Origin: Microbacterium sp. 2FI
Lineage (GTDB): Bacteria > Actinomycetota > Actinomycetes > Actinomycetales > Microbacteriaceae
Assembly (NCBI RefSeq): GCF_005502885.1
Contig: NZ_SCMR01000033.1
Span: 1-32,197, forward strand
Length of the DNA: 32,197 bases
Reading direction: 5' to 3'
The notes below the pieces were generated by a model. It made no database searches and had not been told where the DNA came from. It saw only the letters and a list, made by a program, of their open reading frames with translations. Numbering within the stretch: position 1 is the first letter of the stretch; each line of letters begins with the position of its first letter. The position numbers and the translations under genes are program-made. This document shows, one piece after another, positions 29,003-32,197 of the stretch.

Positions 29003-30874
29003 CTACGGCGTGACGATGTTGAACGCCGGATCCCCGGCGTCGAGGACGCCCAGCAGTGCCTGAAGCGCGCCGGCGTCGCCGGTGATCTCGAGTCCTGGGC
29101 TGGTGAGGTCGCCGCCGGCAACGGCGATGAGCCGTGCTTTCGTGAGCGTCAGCGCCACATCGGGCTCGTCGTCGGGGTTCCGCTTGCGGTAGACCAGCAC
29201 CCCGTTGTGGAGTGACAGGCGGTAATTGACGTCGAGATCGGTGAGGGTCACATCGATGTCGATCGTGAGGTCCCACGCCTTCGGGCCGTTGACCGAGATC
29301 GCCAGCGAGTCGAACAGCTGCTCCGGGCTCAGCTGCGCCACGATCGCGGGTGCGGCGGTCACCGTCGGCGTGCCGAAGTTGCCTTCGCGCAGCTCGGTCG
29401 CGCCCGAGAGGAAGAAGTTGCGCCACGTGCCGTTCTCGGCGCCGTAGCCCAGCTGCTCGAGCGTGTCGGCGTAGAGCTCGCGCGCGGCCGCGTGGTGCTC
29501 GTCGGTGAAGATCGCGTGGTCGAGCAGCGTCGCGGCCCAGCGGAAGTCGCCCTCGTCGAAGGCTGTCTGCGCAAGCTCGACGACCCGATCGATGCCGCCG
29601 ATGGCCTTCACGTACCGCTGGGCCTGCTCGGTGGGCGGATGCGGCCACAGGCGCGCGGGGTTCGCGTCGAACCAGCCCATGTAGCGCTGGTAGATCGCCT
29701 TGACGTTGTGGCTCACCGAGCCGTAGTAGCCGTGGGTGTTCCAGGCCTCCTCAAGCGCAGGCGGCAGCTGGATCATCTCGGCGATCTCGGCGCCCTGATA
29801 GCCCTGGTTGACGAGGCGCAGCGTCTGGTCGTGGAGGTACGCGTACAGGTCGCGCTGTGTCGCGAGGAACTCGACGATGCGCTCGCTCGTCCACGTCGGC
29901 CAGTGGTGCGAGGCGAACGCAACATCCGCCCGGTCGCCGAAGGTGTCGATCGCCTCGGTGAGGTACTGCGACCACACGTGCGGGTCGCGCACGAGCGCGC
30001 CGCGGAGCGTGAGCAGGTTGTGGAGGTTGTGGGTCGCGTTCTCGGCCATGCACAGGGCGCGGTACCGCGGGAAGTAGAAGTGCATCTCAGCCGGCGCTTC
30101 GGTGCCCGGCGCCATCTGGAACTCGATCTCGACGCCGTCGACCGTATGCGTCTCGCCCGTGGTCGTGATGAGGAGCGTGGGCACGATCATGCCCACCTCA
30201 CCCTCCGAGGTGGTCTGCCCGAGTCCCGCGCCGACCTGCCCGAACGGTCCGCGGGCGAGCGCCGCGCCGTACATGTACCCGGCGCGGCGTGCCATCGCCG
30301 TGCCCGCATAGACGTTCTCCGAGACCGCGTGCTCCACGAACCCCTCGGGGGCGATGATCTGCACCGCGCCGGATTCGACATCGGCCACCGTGGTGATGCC
30401 GAACACACCGCCGAAGTGGTCGACGTGGCAATGCGTGTGGATCACGGCGACGACCACCCGGTCACCCCGATGCTCGCGGTAGAGCGCGAGTGCGGCCGCC
30501 GCCGTCTCGGTCGAGATCAGCGGATCGATGACGATGACGCCGGTATCGCCCTCGACGAACGTGATGTTCGACAGGTCGAGGCCGCGCACCTGGTAGATGC
30601 CTTCGACGACCTCATAGAGGCCCTGCTTCGCGACGAGAGTCGACTGTCGCCACAGACTGGGATTCACCGAGGTGGGCGCGTCGCCCTCCAGGAACGCGTA
30701 GCTGTCGTTGTCCCAGACGACGCGGCCGTCGGCGGCGTGGACCACGCCCGGCTCGAGTGCGGCGATGAATCCGCGGTCGGCATCGTCGAAGTCCTGGGTG
30801 TCGTCGAACGGGAGGGACTCCAGGAGCGCGGCGTGCTGGGCTTCGATGGCAGGGGTGACTGGCTTGTTCTGCAT
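29003..30874 (-). CDS. Alkyl sulfatase, metallo-beta-lactamase fold (SdsA1/BDS1-like)
   Basis: A 623-residue enzyme expected to cleave primary alkyl sulfates such as SDS to alcohol and sulfate using two zinc ions. The catalytic domain has THCHVDHFGG with H148, H150, D152 and H153, then the family-specific MHFYFPRYRALCMAENATHNLHNLLTLRG region with the Glu and His that complete metal binding, and an ASHHWPTW segment for sulfate binding. A dimerisation domain follows (NPARLWPHPP and the ATLLDHAIF region), and the last roughly 130 residues are the SCP2-like C-terminal domain. SdsA1 is secreted, but no signal peptide is seen here, so the enzyme is probably cytoplasmic. ATG 30874 has CAGGCT seven bases upstream. 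Confidence 0.92.
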   Translation of the reverse strand: MQNKPVTPAIEAQHAALLESLPFDDTQDFDDADRGFIAALEPGVVHAADGRVVWDNDSYAFLEGDAPTSVNPSLWRQSTLVAKQGLYEVVEGIYQVRGLDLSNITFVEGDTGVIVIDPLISTETAAAALALYREHRGDRVVVAVIHTHCHVDHFGGVFGITTVADVESGAVQIIAPEGFVEHAVSENVYAGTAMARRAGYMYGAALARGPFGQVGAGLGQTTSEGEVGMIVPTLLITTTGETHTVDGVEIEFQMAPGTEAPAEMHFYFPRYRALCMAENATHNLHNLLTLRGALVRDPHVWSQYLTEAIDTFGDRADVAFASHHWPTWTSERIVEFLATQRDLYAYLHDQTLRLVNQGYQGAEIAEMIQLPPALEEAWNTHGYYGSVSHNVKAIYQRYMGWFDANPARLWPHPPTEQAQRYVKAIGGIDRVVELAQTAFDEGDFRWAATLLDHAIFTDEHHAAARELYADTLEQLGYGAENGTWRNFFLSGATELREGNFGTPTVTAAPAIVAQLSPEQLFDSLAISVNGPKAWDLTIDIDVTLTDLDVNYRLSLHNGVLVYRKRNPDDEPDVALTLTKARLIAVAGGDLTSPGLEITGDAGALQALLGVLDAGDPAFNIVTP

Positions 30875-30881
30875 GCGTCTC

Positions 30882-30887
30882 AGCCTG
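30882..30887 (-). promoter_or_regulatory. -10 box, alkyl sulfatase gene
   Basis: On the minus strand CAGGCT, seven bases, then ATG at 30874. It lies in the 29-base gap after the carboxypeptidase gene and supports a separate leaderless transcript. Confidence 0.4.
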
Positions 30888-30903
30888 GCACGTCCGACTC
30901 GGC

Positions 30904-32197
30904 TCACGCGAGGCCGAAGAGCTCCAGGGGATGCGTGAGTCGCCACCAGGCACTCGGCGGCTCGACGTCGTCGGCGAGGCGCAGGTCGACGGTGGCCTCA
31001 TCGAGCGGCCCGACGACCGACAGTGCGCCCACCGTGTCGCCGGCGTCGCGGCTGTCGCCGAGCGCATAGGTCGTGGTGGCGGTCCCCGCGCCGCCGTTCC
31101 ACAGCAGCACGGTGGCGTCGCCCGCCGTCACGATCTCGACCTGCTCGCCCCACCGCGTCTCGACGATGCCGGCGACGGTGTCGGCGGTGACCGACGGCAC
31201 CGGCTGCAGCTCGGCCTCCATCTGGGCGTAGAGCGCCCGCGACGCCGCCAGCCGTGCAGCGTCGTCGGGTTGGCCGAGCACGGATGCATACAGGCGGACG
31301 GGCGTCTCGCCCACGACGATGTCCTTCGCCGACAGCAGGTTCCAGGCGTCGAGCGTGCCGGTCTTGATGCCGACGACGCCGGGGTCGGCGAGCAGTCCGT
31401 TGGTGTTCTCGACCAGCCCGGCGCCCGGGAGCTCCACCGACCGCTTCGCGACGATCTCGGCGATGACCGGGTTCGCCAGGGCCTTCTGCGCGAGAGCGAT
31501 GAGCGCACCCGGACTGGCGGCATTCCCCTCGTCCATGCCGGTCGGCTCGACGACGGTGACGCCCGGCACGCCGTGTGCGTCGAGCCAGTCGCTCGCCGCG
31601 GCAGCGAACACCTGGTCGGAGGGCCACAGGTTCGAGGCGAGCCGGTCGGCGTAGTTGTTCGCCGAGCCGATCAGCATGCCCTCGAGCAGCTGGTACTGCG
31701 TCAGGCTCCCGCCGACCGGCACGTCGAGCGCCGATTCGCCGTTGGCGCGGTACTGCCAGTACTGCAGATTGTCGTAGTAGCTGAAGCGGAACTCGGGCCC
31801 CTGCTCGCCGAGCGCGAGCGGCATCTCGTCGAGCACGACCAGCGCGGTCACGACCTTTGTGATGCTCGCGATCGCGTCGGTGTCTGTGGCGGATGCCGGA
31901 GCCCCGGCGATCCCCTCGACGCCGATTGCGGCGCTGCCCACGGTGGGCCACGGGGGAGTGGATGCCGCTGCCGCAACGGGCTGCACGCTCATCGCCGTGA
32001 CCGTGGGGGCGACCGCGTGCAGCGGCCACAGCAGGGTCGTTGCGGCATACGCTCCGGCGAGCGACGCGATGATCGCCGTCGGGACGATGACCCCCGCCCG
32101 CCACGGCGTCCGGTGCGGCGCATCGGCGAGCAGGTTGGTCTCGACCGGGACGTACGGGGTGCCGGCGGCGGCGAGATCAGCGGGGACGGGCGGGAGG
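30904..32197 (-). CDS. D-alanyl-D-alanine carboxypeptidase (S11), 5' end outside window
   Basis: Serine peptidase family S11 (DacA-type), trimming the terminal D-Ala of peptidoglycan stem peptides. The frame stays open to the right edge, so the N-terminus is missing; about 430 residues are visible. From the edge: a Pro-rich cytosolic stretch, a membrane anchor (around 32029-32097, GVIVPTAIIASLAGAYAATT), then the peptidase with the nucleophile motif SITK (31855-31866), SAN in GSANNYAD, and KTG in GIKTGTLD (about 31357-31365). The C-terminal roughly 100 residues are a beta-rich domain. An ATG at 31992 exists but would cut away the anchor; it is not the start. The alkyl sulfatase gene follows 29 bases downstream. 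Confidence 0.88.
   Translation of the reverse strand, partial: LPPVPADLAAAGTPYVPVETNLLADAPHRTPWRAGVIVPTAIIASLAGAYAATTLLWPLHAVAPTVTAMSVQPVAAAASTPPWPTVGSAAIGVEGIAGAPASATDTDAIASITKVVTALVVLDEMPLALGEQGPEFRFSYYDNLQYWQYRANGESALDVPVGGSLTQYQLLEGMLIGSANNYADRLASNLWPSDQVFAAAASDWLDAHGVPGVTVVEPTGMDEGNAASPGALIALAQKALANPVIAEIVAKRSVELPGAGLVENTNGLLADPGVVGIKTGTLDAWNLLSAKDIVVGETPVRLYASVLGQPDDAARLAASRALYAQMEAELQPVPSVTADTVAGIVETRWGEQVEIVTAGDATVLLWNGGAGTATTTYALGDSRDAGDTVGALSVVGPLDEATVDLRLADDVEPPSAWWRLTHPLELFGLA

Noticed and set aside
31990..31992. ATG as start of the carboxypeptidase
   Set aside because: The frame continues upstream through a membrane anchor to the window edge; starting here would remove the export signal.

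Overview
The window comes from the chromosome of a high-GC actinobacterium. G+C is high throughout, starts are often GTG, SD sites are weak or absent, -10 boxes often lie 6-7 nt before the start codon, and GGATGC/GCATCC hexamers recur. Together with the gene content (FbiC-type F420 genes, Fgd, holin-X/YtxH cassette, DUF559 gene) this suggests Microbacteriaceae, probably Microbacterium or a close relative. That placement is an inference from sequence style and gene families; no 16S gene is present. I saw no tRNA, rRNA, CRISPR array, phage or intact IS element.

Layout. 1-3451: a DUF4870 membrane protein, then a lipoprotein fusing a solute-binding domain to a von Willebrand A domain, followed by a single-pass membrane partner. 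3449-4907: glyS with its own promoter and a leader hairpin. 4923-7503: a coupled DUF1801/HhH-GPD pair diverging from a HemG/CgoX-type porphyrinogen oxidase. 7605-8677: a three-gene envelope cassette (YtxH-like, holin-X-like, small DUF3618-like). 8871-11458: hemD, cofD (fbiA) and a TauE/SafE-type permease.

11487-17186 is the metabolic centre: a minus-strand operon fbiC - Baeyer-Villiger-type monooxygenase - fgd - cofC, with every junction overlapping. Together with cofD, which converges on it, it covers FO synthesis, the 2-phospholactate/PEP branch of F420 synthesis and F420 reduction by glucose-6-phosphate. The gamma-glutamyl ligase (fbiB/cofE) is not here. The C-terminal (CofH) half of FbiC has no radical-SAM cysteine motif, and its inter-domain linker is built from 57-bp REP-like repeats read in frame.

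17292-22719: a small unknown protein; an ABC-2 exporter whose ATPase carries a long acidic Glu-Pro tail; then a 3-hydroxyisobutyryl-CoA hydrolase-like gene (with a second in-frame set of the same repeat family), an LssY-C protein and a membrane protein. 22791-24979: a J-domain/NERD-like protein, then a DUF559 endonuclease-like gene bracketed by three related inverted repeats. 25149-28936: a heterodimeric ABC exporter with one degenerate ATP site, ended by a perfect 16-bp terminator stem. 29003-32197: an alkyl sulfatase of the metallo-beta-lactamase fold and a D,D-carboxypeptidase gene whose 5' end lies beyond the window.

Most interesting: the FbiC whose CofH half lacks its cluster cysteines, the REP-like repeats translated inside two unrelated enzymes, the palindrome-flanked DUF559 gene, and the placing of a monooxygenase inside an F420 operon.
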